The notes under the pieces were generated by a model, which ran no database searches, was not told the DNA's origin, and was given only the letters and a program-made list of their open reading frames with translations. A stretch of 10,681 bases of DNA from positions 1-10,681 of the forward strand of contig PDHQ01000705.1 in assembly GCA_003339415.1 (NCBI GenBank), given 5' to 3'. This document shows positions 1 to 6,817 of the stretch, piece after piece; the stretch's first letter is position 1, and every line of letters begins with the position of its first letter. Both the position numbers and the translations under genes were made by a program. Source of the stretch: Ophiocordyceps camponoti-saundersi (nom. inval.). Its lineage: Eukaryota; Ascomycota; Sordariomycetes; Hypocreales; Ophiocordycipitaceae.

Positions 1-1
1 T

Positions 2-220
2 CTAACTATTTTAGCCCGAAAATTTTTAGCTATTCCGGCTATATTAGCCTTAATTAAGGCTATATTTTCTATATCGGGTAATATAATTACGTTATCGAGG
101 AATAACCTTAAACCGGAAACTATAGAGTAGTTAATTCTACTTAAAAACTAGAATTTAATATTAAATAATTTCTAGGAAATTATAGAAGAGGAAAATAAAG
201 CTTTAGAAGAAGATAATTAA
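2..220 (+). pseudogene. hAT transposase C-terminus (dimerisation domain), RIP-inactivated
   Basis: The frame starting at base 2 gives 72 codons and a terminal TAA at 218-220. It reads like the hATC dimerisation domain found at the C-terminus of hAT transposases: an FLAIPA block at about 20-40, then FSISGNIIT, then R-N-x-L-K-P-E-T at 98-121 followed by a Leu/Lys-rich helix. It ends in an acidic tail rich in Glu. Three internal TAG codons (128-130, 149-151, 173-175) are what RIP makes from TGG or CAG; the one at 149 sits where the family usually has the Trp of a Lys-Asn-Trp motif. The first of the usual paired Ser-Glu positions after the Ala-Ile-Pro-Ala block is also degraded. It is non-functional. 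The catalytic DDE core lies off the left edge. Confidence 0.85.
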
Positions 221-587
221 AGCTTATAAGTCTTCTATTATAGCTAGTTTTTTTTACTTATTATTATATAAGTTTTTCTAGCTAATAATATAATTTTTTA
301 TTAATATTAACTCTTTATATATTAATAATTTTATAAAGCTAAAGATTTTTAATAATTAAGTATATTTAACTTATATTTAAGCTTTTTTTAAGCTATATTA
401 TACTTTTATTCTTTATTATATTATTATTTATTAAGTTATTATTATTATTACTAGGTTTTATTTCTCTTATTAATATATAAGGTTTAAGAATTTTTTCCTC
501 GCTTAAAAATAATCTAAATAAAAAAAAAACTTAATTTCTATATAGTATTTTTATCGCGCTATTTATTAGTATTTTTTTATATTAAAA
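221..587. other. hAT 3' non-coding region, no gene seen
   Basis: This is AT-rich, CpA/TpG-free DNA between the transposase stop and the subterminal palindromes. It has TTA/ATT-rich runs (about 421-450) and no open or decayed coding frame that I recognise. It is best read as the RIP-mutated 3' untranslated part of the hAT element. Confidence 0.6.
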
Positions 588-757
588 TAGCTTACGTAAG
601 CTAACTAAAAATTTAGTCCTTTTAGTTTTTAGTCTTTAGTTAGTTAGTCCTTATATTTAAGGACTAACTAAAGTCCTTAGGCTAACTAACTAAAGACTGA
701 CTAAAAGGTACGTACTTTTAGTCCGGACTTTTTTTAGTCAGTCCTGACTGACTAAAG
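588..757. repeat. subterminal palindrome array of the hAT element
   Basis: The block is packed with AGTC, ACTAA and TTAGT words in both orientations, forming many perfect inverted repeats. Examples: a 16-bp palindrome centred on TTACGTAA at 588-603; 8-bp arms AGTCCTTA/TAAGGACT at 646-653 and 658-665; GGACT/AGTCC at 661-676; arms ACTAAAAG/CTTTTAGT around GTACGTA at 700-722; AGTCCGGACT at 720-729; AGTCAG/CTGACT at 736-749. Subterminal repeats are known transposase-binding regions in hAT elements, so that role is inferred here. The second copy at the right of the window has a similar but not identical array. Confidence 0.8.
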
Positions 758-778
758 ACTGACTAATTTTAAACCCTG
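758..778 (-). repeat. terminal inverted repeat of left hAT element
   Basis: Read from the outside (reverse strand), the terminus begins CAGGGTTTAAAATTAGTCA and is identical over 21 bases to 10234-10254 on the + strand. It keeps CpA and TpG, unlike the element's interior. Confidence 0.85.
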
Positions 779-786
779 CCCCTACT
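779..786. other. candidate 8-bp target-site duplication (one copy)
   Basis: hAT elements duplicate 8 bp on insertion. The 8 bp directly outside the terminus are cccctact. The matching copy would lie outside the window, so this is only a prediction. Confidence 0.35.
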
Positions 787-1117
787 GTAAGAGAGGATAG
801 GATAGAAACATTCCGTGTATGAAAAGCACGTGCGACGATATTCTCAAACTGGCCAGATCAACATTTCACCTCCAGCATTTAGACGACTCTCATTTTGTCC
901 TACGTTTCTCCCTGCTGCTGCTTCCCTACCGACCTTGCTCTACCGATCAAACATGCTGCTCTAGCCTGAACATCTCGTCTCGCAATATTCCCTCTCGTCA
1001 TTGAAGAGCCCCCCTTCTTTACTAATTCACCGCCATTGCCCCCATTCCTCCTTCCCGAGAAAAGAACAGTTAATTACCACTACCAGAATTGTTCCTCATC
1101 CCGCGTCTAGCCGGAAT
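779..1117 (+). promoter_or_regulatory. 5' flank of the PRPP synthetase gene (promoter plus leader)
   Basis: The whole upstream region available to the gene is 339 bp, hemmed in by the hAT terminus at 778. It has normal composition with CpA and TpG present. The stretch 960-1070 is pyrimidine-rich, a feature common near transcription starts in filamentous fungi. I see no convincing TATA box. Two upstream ATGs exist: one at 819 opening a 61-codon frame that stops at 1002-1004, and one at 953 opening a 3-codon frame that stops at 962-964. No ATG occurs from 965 to 1117. Whether these upstream frames are in the mRNA depends on the unknown transcription start. Confidence 0.55.
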
Positions 1118-2396
1118 ATGGTCCGAAATATTGTCCTTCTCGGCGGCAACTCGCATCCGGTCTTAACAGAAAGCATCTGCAACATTCTCTGCCTCCCTCC
1201 CGGGGATCGTATCTTGACGAGATTCTCCGGAGGTGAGAGCCGATGCGAGATTAAAGATTCGGTTCGCGGCAAAGATGTCTATATTATTCAGTCTGGTTCT
1301 GGCCGCGTGAACGATAATCTCATTGACCTATGCATCATGATTTCAGCCTGCAAGACGGGCTCGGCCAAGCGTGTCACCGCCGTCATTCCACTCTTCCCAT
1401 ATTCGCGACAGCCCGATTGGCCCTACAACAAGTCCGGTGCTCCGTTGTCGCGTCCCGCCGACGATCAGCCCGTTAAGAAAGACTACACCTTTGAGAGCGT
1501 GCCGGCCACGCCTCGTCCGGGACTCCTACCGACCAATGGCCTCGCCAATAGCGTCCATGGCCTAGCCGATAGACTCGCGAAGGCCGCCGACCACACAGGT
1601 CTCTTCACTACTCACGACTACGAGAACCTCAGCAGTATCTCCGCCTTCCAGCCTAAGCCTGGCTACAAACAATGGGTCGCTCAGGCTGGCACCCTCGTCG
1701 CCGACCTACTTACCTGCGCCGGAGCTGATCACATCATCACCATGGATCTCCACGACCCTCAGTATCAAGGCTTCTTCGACATCCCCGTCGACAACCTCTA
1801 CGGGAAACCCCTCCTGCAGAGCTACATCCAGAAGCACATACCCGATTATAAAGACGCCGTCGTTGTATCTCCGGATGCCGGCGGCGCCAAACGAGCCACG
1901 GCCATCGCTGACAGCCTCGAAATTGAATTTGCTCTCATCCACAAGGTAAGAAGGTGAAGAGGGCAACCCCCTTTTGGTATAGTCCACCCCTCTCGCTGAG
2001 CCTCATCGTCGGCAGGAACGCCGTCCCATCAAGTTCAGCGATCAGCGAAATGCCAGCATGATGCTCGTCGGTGATATAGCCAATCGCGTCTGCATCCTCG
2101 TCGACGACTTAGGCGACACGGCCAACACCATTACCCGCGCCGCTAAGCTCCTCAAGCGCGAGGGCGCTACCCGCGTGTACGCCCTGCTCACTCACGGCGT
2201 TTTCAGCGGCGACGCCATCTCTCGCCTCAACGCCTCCGCCATCGACAAGGTTATCGTCACAAACTCTGTTCCCCAAGACGAGCATTGTCGCGTTTGTCCC
2301 AAGCTCGAGGTTCTCGACATTTCCCCCATCTTCGCCGAGGCCATCCGTCGAGTCCATCATGGCGAGTCCATAAGCAAGCTGTTTCAGCATGCCTGA
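1118..2396 (+). CDS. ribose-phosphate pyrophosphokinase (PRPP synthetase), two exons
   Basis: It transfers pyrophosphate from ATP to ribose 5-phosphate, making PRPP for purine, pyrimidine, NAD, His and Trp synthesis; cytosolic. Exons 1118-1945 and 2016-2396 encode 402 aa. ATG 1118 is the first in-frame ATG, has A at -3 and G at +4, and starts [14 protein letters not shown], as fungal homologues do. Visible motifs: ATP-loop FSGGES (36-41), FPYSRQ (93-98), the family signature [16 protein letters not shown] (210-225) with metal-site His212, SPDAGGAKR (251-259), catalytic flexible loop KERR (276-279), and the PRPP/ribose-phosphate site [10 protein letters not shown] (305-314). Relative to the roughly 318-aa human enzyme there are about 70-80 extra residues at 112-182, including [12 protein letters not shown]. 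Yeast Prs1 and Prs5 carry non-homologous insertions of this kind, so this is probably the Prs1/Prs5-type subunit; I cannot say which. All catalytic residues I can place are present, and no RIP damage is seen. Confidence 0.95.
1946..2015 (+). other. spliceosomal intron, 70 bp, phase 0
   Basis: The donor is GTAAGA at 1946 and the acceptor is GGCAG ending at 2015. A likely branch site is GCTGAG with its A at 1999, 16 nt before the end. Removing it joins HK (exon 1) to ERRP (exon 2) and rebuilds the conserved loop in frame. If retained, translation stops four codons in (TGA at 1955-1957), giving 279 aa. An AG at 1999-2000 would be an in-frame alternative acceptor adding five codons, but the site at 2015 matches the family exactly. 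Confidence 0.93.
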
Positions 2397-2715
2397 GTCA
2401 TAGGATGATTAATTATACGCTAGAGTCGCGTGTAGAAGATGTAGAGAATCTGCTGCGATATCTGGAGTAGGGGAGGTCCTGGCTGGGATACCAGGTAAAA
2501 CATTCTTCTCTCAAAGTAAGCGGCGGTCAACTCCCTAGGGTACGATTACTAGCGATAATAAATTATTATTATTATATTTTGCGCTAGGGGCTCATAGAGG
2601 CATTAAGGAATATAATATATAAGGAGGGGGGAGAAATAGGTAGGGCCTGGGGTAAAACCCCCTATCTATAATATAAGTGCTTAGTCAGGTAAGAGTAATA
2701 AATATTAAAAAGTGT
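2397..2715 (+). other. 3' flank of the gene and transition into RIP DNA
   Basis: There is no further gene. The sequence keeps scattered CpA and TpG to about 2714 and becomes steadily richer in AT. It contains a small perfect hairpin GGGGT-aaa-ACCCC at 2649-2661. The last CpA/TpG before the RIP desert is near 2712. This marks the right edge of the gene island. Confidence 0.6.
2557..2562 (+). terminator. candidate polyadenylation signal AATAAA
   Basis: An exact AATAAA lies 160 bp after the stop codon, followed by an ATT-rich run (2562-2578). In AT-rich sequence this hexamer can occur by chance, so the call is tentative. Confidence 0.3.
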
Positions 2716-3110
2716 TATAGCGGGCCTCGCTTAAGCTTATAAGGCTATAGATAAATAATAGCTAAAAGTTATATTTAGGAGAATATTATATAAGATATTA
2801 TAAAATAGGATTATTATACTTATTAAATTATTTTAGAAAGCCTTTAATTTAATAAATAAGGATAAAAGTAAAAAATAAAGTTTAGAAATAAAAAATAAGT
2901 AATAAGTTTATTATAAGCTACTAATAAGCTAACTTTATACTTTTTATAATATAATAAATAAAATAATAGTTTTATAAAAAAAGTAAAGAATTATAATATT
3001 TTAAGCTACAAATACTTAAATATAAATAAGTATATACTTATATAATTAAGTTATATAAGCTATAATATTTAATTTAAAAATAATATATATATACTTTTAT
3101 ATAAAAGTTA
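2716..3110. other. RIP-degenerate AT-rich DNA, no gene seen
   Basis: CpA and TpG are nearly absent (one CpA near 3008). No frame on either strand gives anything I recognise. It is probably decayed transposon DNA. Confidence 0.6.
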
Positions 3111-3309
3111 TATTATAGCGATTATAAAAATAAGCTAAAGTAAAGTTATAATTAAAGCTATTAAAAAGAAAAAGAGAAGGAGAGAGAAGCCCTCCTCTTA
3201 AGCTAATTATATACCTTACGCGATAACTAAGCGTTATTAAGAAGACTTAAGTATATCCGCTATAAACCCCCCTATCTAGCTATAATTAGTTATAAACTAA
3301 TCCTTTATA
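3111..3309 (+). repeat. 199-bp direct repeat, copy 1 (possible LTR)
   Basis: It aligns without gaps to 5260-5458. By eye I count 23 differences in 199 positions, 22 of them transitions, as RIP would produce. Homology starts and stops sharply on both sides. Both copies begin TATTATAG and end CTTTATA, which could be RIP-mutated TG...CA long-terminal-repeat ends. The centre contains purine-rich GAGAGAGAAGCC and a shared GAAGACTTAAGTATATCCGC block. Confidence 0.8.
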
Positions 3310-3436
3310 TAGCCCCCTTTTTAAGCTAGCTAAGGAGGTAAGAGTATAAGATAGAAAAGTTATATATTATTATATTAGCTAAATTAATACGGGACATATA
3401 ATAACACCCTTATAAATCGCCTAACCTCTTATAATA

Positions 3437-3706
3437 TTTTACTAGGATTTCCCTTTTTAGGATTTTACTTAGATTTCCCCTAGAAACTTTATTACCTTTA
3501 CGCTTAGGAAATTACTAAGATTTCCTATTAGGATTTCTCTATAATAACTCTTAGGATTTTACTAAGATTTCTTATTAGATCTAATATTAAAATATACCTT
3601 TAGAAATCTCCGGATTTTACTAGAAAATCCCTATATACTAGGAAATTACCGCGTACTAGGAAATCTCCGTTTTACTAATATATATAGAAATTACTATAAA
3701 ATTCCC
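3437..3706. repeat. degenerate array of ACTAGGA(T/A)AT(T/C)TCC-like units
   Basis: About a dozen imperfect copies of a short word recur with roughly 15-25 bp spacing: ACTAGGATTTCC, AGGATTTTACTTAGATTTCC, AGGAAATTACTAAGATTTCC, TTAGGATTTTACTAAG, ACTAGGAAATTACC, ACTAGGAAATCTCC. Both GGATTT and AAATCC forms occur, so part of the array is inverted. It is a decayed minisatellite or an internal repeat of a transposon. No function is evident. Confidence 0.7.
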
Positions 3707-5259
3707 TTAAGTAAATATTTTTAAGATTATACTAAAAAATCTTTCTTAAGCTCCTAGCTATATAATTAGCCTAATATTCTATTAGGTAATAATTTAGATT
3801 TTTTTATAGTTACTATTTTAATTCTTAAAAAACTCTTACTTATATTTATATTTTTTATAATAGCTATTTTATAATTTTATAATTAGTAGCTAGCCCGTCT
3901 CCCTCTTTTATATACTATATTTAGTAGCTAGCTTAGTATATACGCTTATTAGAAGATTATATATATAAGCGTATATTATAAATATTTTATATAGTTTTTA
4001 GCATATAGCTTAATAGCTTTTATAAAAATAAGGATAAGAGGGCGGAAAAGCTCCTTATAATATATTATAAGGAAAATTCTAATAAGCTTAAAATTATAAT
4101 ATTACTTAAAATAAGGAAAGATAAACTTATATATTAATAATAAAACTTACTTATATAGTTAGCGTATAAGATTAGGTAATATTATATTAGTTATAGGAAG
4201 CTTAAAGGATAACTTATATTATAGTAAATAGTAAAGCTAGCTAAATATTTATTATTACACGCTATTAATATTAGTTTATAAGCTAAGATATAATATAACT
4301 ATAATATATATTTATTAATAAATTTATAAGCTTAAGCTAAGTATAGATTATTTATATATAAGGTAATATATTAAAGCTAGAAATTACCTAAGCTATAATA
4401 TTTAGCGCGTATATACCTTTTTTTATTTATTATCCTCTTAATTAAAATATTTTAAATTTATACTTAGCTACCTTACTCTACTTATATATAGCTTTAACCT
4501 AAATACCCTTATTTACTTATAAAGCTTTAAATAATTATATTTAAATTAATTAATTTAATTATAATAATAATAACGCTATCGCTTAGTAATATTTAAAAGG
4601 TAAGAAATTATAAATATAATATTTATTAAGTTAGCTATAAGGGGGGGGCGGTAAATTAATTAATATATTAAGAATATTCCTAAAATTAAATATTTTATTA
4701 AAGCCTTAAAAAAGGCTAATAAAAGCTATATATATTATAAGCTAATTCTTATAATCTAAGCGCTCCTATAAGTCCTTATATAGCTTAAATAAAAGTAGAA
4801 TAATCTTAGCGTAATTAAACTAATATAATAATCTAGCCTTAAAAAGGGCGTATTCTTACCTTATAACGTATTTTTTAAGGGGCTTTAATAGCCCCTAATA
4901 TATCTTAATTAAGGAAGAACTTACTTAGCGCTCCTTATAACTCTCTTTAAAAAGCTTAGAGATATATGCTAAAAAAGTCTTAAGCTAAAAAGAAAAATTT
5001 ATAGCTATAATAATATATAAAAAGAATATCTACTAAAAAGTATTTAAATATAAAGAAATATAATAAAACTAAAACTTAAGCTTTTTAATTATAGCTTTAT
5101 TAATTATAAATTTAATATATATAGTAGTTAACTAAGAATTAAAGCTAAAATAAACTATAAGCGGCTTTAATATAAGTAAAATTTAATAGCGTTTTATATT
5201 AAGATTTTACTTTTATATTTAGTTAATAGTATAAGGAGCTTTAATTAATATAAAGGTCT
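3707..5259. other. RIP-degenerate DNA, one weak coding-like frame
   Basis: There is no recognised gene. The + frame from 4676 to about 5110 has runs that look protein-like (for example around 4840-4885, translating KKGVFLPYNVFFKGL) broken mainly by TAA/TAG, as in a RIP-mutated coding sequence, but I cannot match it to a family. A 7-bp perfect stem AGGGGCT/AGCCCCT lies at 4878-4896. Confidence 0.4.
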
Positions 5260-5458
5260 TATTATAGTAATTATAGAAGTAAGCTAAAGTAAAGTTATAA
5301 TTAAAGTTATTAAGAAAAAGAAAGGAAAGAGAGAGAAGCCCTCTGCCTAAGCTAACTATATACCCCGCGCGATAACTAAATATTATTAGGAAGACTTAAG
5401 TATATCCGCTATAAACCCCCTTATCTAGCTATAATTAGTTATAAACTAATCCTTTATA
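5260..5458 (+). repeat. 199-bp direct repeat, copy 2 (possible LTR)
   Basis: Partner of 3111-3309. Differences such as gcg/gta and gcgtta/atatta show RIP acting independently on the two copies. The one transversion is a T/G near 5345. The flanks after 5458 share nothing with the flanks after 3309. Confidence 0.8.
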
Positions 5459-5791
5459 CTTTATATAATTTAAATAAATACTTTATATAAGAATATATAA
5501 TAGTATAACTTAAGCTTTTTTAGAATATATATAATAATTTTAGCTAGAAATATTAATATATAAATAATAATACTTAAGTAATATATTTATATAAGCTATA
5601 GTTTTTATTATAAAGATAAATAATATATATCTTTTACTTAAGTTAAATAAATACCTAATATAAAAATAATAATAATATAACTTAAATCTTTTATAAAAAA
5701 ATTAAAATATAATTATAATATAAGTTAAGTTTTTATAAAATATTAAGAAGAATATATAAGATAATAAGAAAAAGAAATATATATTATTAAA

Positions 5792-5887
5792 AATATAAAA
5801 GTAAGGTAAAACTAATACTAAGTATTTAAAGGAATAAAAGCGGGGTAAAATAACTACTATTTTTATAAGAAATAAAAGTAAGGTAAA
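5792..5887 (+). repeat. three tandem copies of an AATAAAAG(T/C)..GGTAAA unit
   Basis: Near-identical 19-mers start at 5792, 5831 and 5869, spaced 39 and 38 bp (core ATAAAAGTAAGGTAAA, with CGGGG in the middle copy). The spacers are more diverged. A 39-bp period would suit a 13-codon protein repeat, but no frame supports that now. Confidence 0.6.
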
Positions 5888-6130
5888 GAATATAATAGAA
5901 ATATTATTAACACTTTTTAAAAGAAAATAAAGTAAGTAATATAAAAAAAGGCTAGAGAAGATAAAAAGATAAGAAATACGCTTCTTATTTATTATTATAA
6001 AAAAAAGTTTAAAGTGATAATAAAAAACTTAATTTTAAAATAATAAATTTAAAGTTAAAGCTTTTATAAGATTTTATAAGTCTCTAGTCTTTTATTAATT
6101 AATAAGTAGTTTCTTAAGGAAAGAAAAAGT

Positions 6131-6153
6131 ATAATAATAATAATAATAATAAT
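6131..6153. repeat. (ATA)n microsatellite
   Basis: An uninterrupted run of AAT/ATA trinucleotides. Such runs are common in AT-rich DNA. Confidence 0.85.
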
Positions 6154-6565
6154 AGATTATATACTAATATACTTAATATAGCTTAAAACTATTTTATATA
6201 TATTTTAAAAGCGGGAAAAACTAAAAAACTTTAAGTAAAACCTTCCTCTTAAGTATTATCTTAGCTTTAAGTTAAACCCTGCTTATACTTTATATTTTAT
6301 ATATATAATAAGTTTAATATAAACAAGTAATTAAGAAGTTTATTATTTTTCTTAAAGTAAAGCTTATAATAGTAAAAATATATATAAATTAAGTTTAATA
6401 TAAAGTTTATATAGCTACTTATTTTCTTAATAATTATTATTATTATAAATTAAATCTTTATATTTAATTAGATATATAAGTATAACCTTTTATAATAACG
6501 GGATAAGACCTGTTATTTAATATTCCGCTCGCTATAATATATTTATAACTAAGGAGATAATAATA

Positions 6566-6605
6566 GCGCCCGCGGCGGCTAAGGCCGGGGCCCGAGGAAC
6601 GGGCA
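6566..6605. other. GC-rich patch in AT-rich DNA
   Basis: About 40 bp (gcgcccgcggcggctaaggc and on) are strikingly G+C-rich, with short inverted words GCCCG and CGGGC at the two ends. It holds almost no CpA, so RIP would have had few targets there. It may be a remnant of the LINE 5' untranslated region. No RNA gene fits. Confidence 0.5.
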
Positions 6606-6817
6606 ATACTCTTATAATTATAGATAAGGGGTTGCGGGAACTAAGTTAGTCCTCGTAATATCCCTAATCTAGCTAAGGGTAATATAATAATAATATTAAG
6701 ATAAATAGAGCGATAAACTAAGTATAGTGCCTTAGTAATTATAATATAAAAGATATATATAGTAAGCTTATTATAATAATATTAGCTATAGCGTTATCTA
6801 AAATATAAAATATTATA

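Larger units (their letters stand above)
1..778 (+). mobile_element. hAT-family DNA transposon, 3' portion, RIP-degenerate
   Basis: The left edge of the window lies inside this element. Seen: a degenerate reading frame with a hAT C-terminal dimerisation domain (2-220), about 370 bp of AT-rich 3' non-coding DNA (221-587), a palindrome-rich subterminal block (588-757) and a terminus ending in CCCTG at 778, which reads CAGGG from the outside. A CAGGG start fits the usual hAT terminal pattern. There is no CpA or TpG in 1-697, so RIP was essentially saturating; the last 80 bp keep several. The 5' half and the other terminus lie outside the window. The family assignment rests on the protein remnant plus the terminus. 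Confidence 0.85.
3111..5458 (+). mobile_element. possible non-autonomous LTR-type element bounded by the 199-bp repeats
   Basis: Two same-orientation repeats of equal length enclose 1,950 bp. This is the geometry of a small or gene-poor LTR retroelement. Against it: I cannot find a clear primer-binding site, a polypurine tract, matching 5-bp target duplications (agtta before, cttta after) or recognisable gag/pol. Two independent copies of a short dispersed repeat would look the same. Confidence 0.3.
5459..6540. other. RIP-degenerate AT-rich DNA, no gene seen
   Basis: It holds only repeats that I can describe: a 38-39-bp tandem unit (5792-5887), a trinucleotide microsatellite (6131-6153), a GCAGGGTTTAA word on the reverse strand (6272-6282) and an imperfect hairpin AATAACGGG/CCTGTTATT (6494-6517). 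The strand is purine-rich around 5750-5960. No protein family is recognised. Confidence 0.55.

Noticed and set aside
819..1004. 61-codon ATG frame upstream of the gene as a protein gene
   Set aside because: It has no recognisable motif, is Ser/Leu-rich from pyrimidine-rich leader DNA, and lies in the promoter/leader of the PRPP synthetase gene. It is kept only as a possible upstream frame.
1001..1117. N-terminal extension of the PRPP synthetase from 1001
   Set aside because: The codon at 1001 is TTG, not ATG. The first in-frame ATG is 1118, in good context and at the family's usual N-terminus.
1706..2390. Antisense open frames opposite the gene (1706-1987 and 2109-2390)
   Set aside because: They mirror the codon pattern of the sense exons and give no recognisable protein.
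2642..2680. A third partial copy of the 199-bp repeat (aaccccctatct near 2656)
   Set aside because: It shares only about a dozen bases with the repeat's ACCCCC-TATCTA part, and the flanks do not align.
2716..6540. Mitochondrial or centromeric DNA because of the AT richness
   Set aside because: There are no mitochondrial genes or tRNAs. The specific loss of CpA/TpG and the transposon remnants explain the composition as RIP. A centromere cannot be judged from sequence alone.
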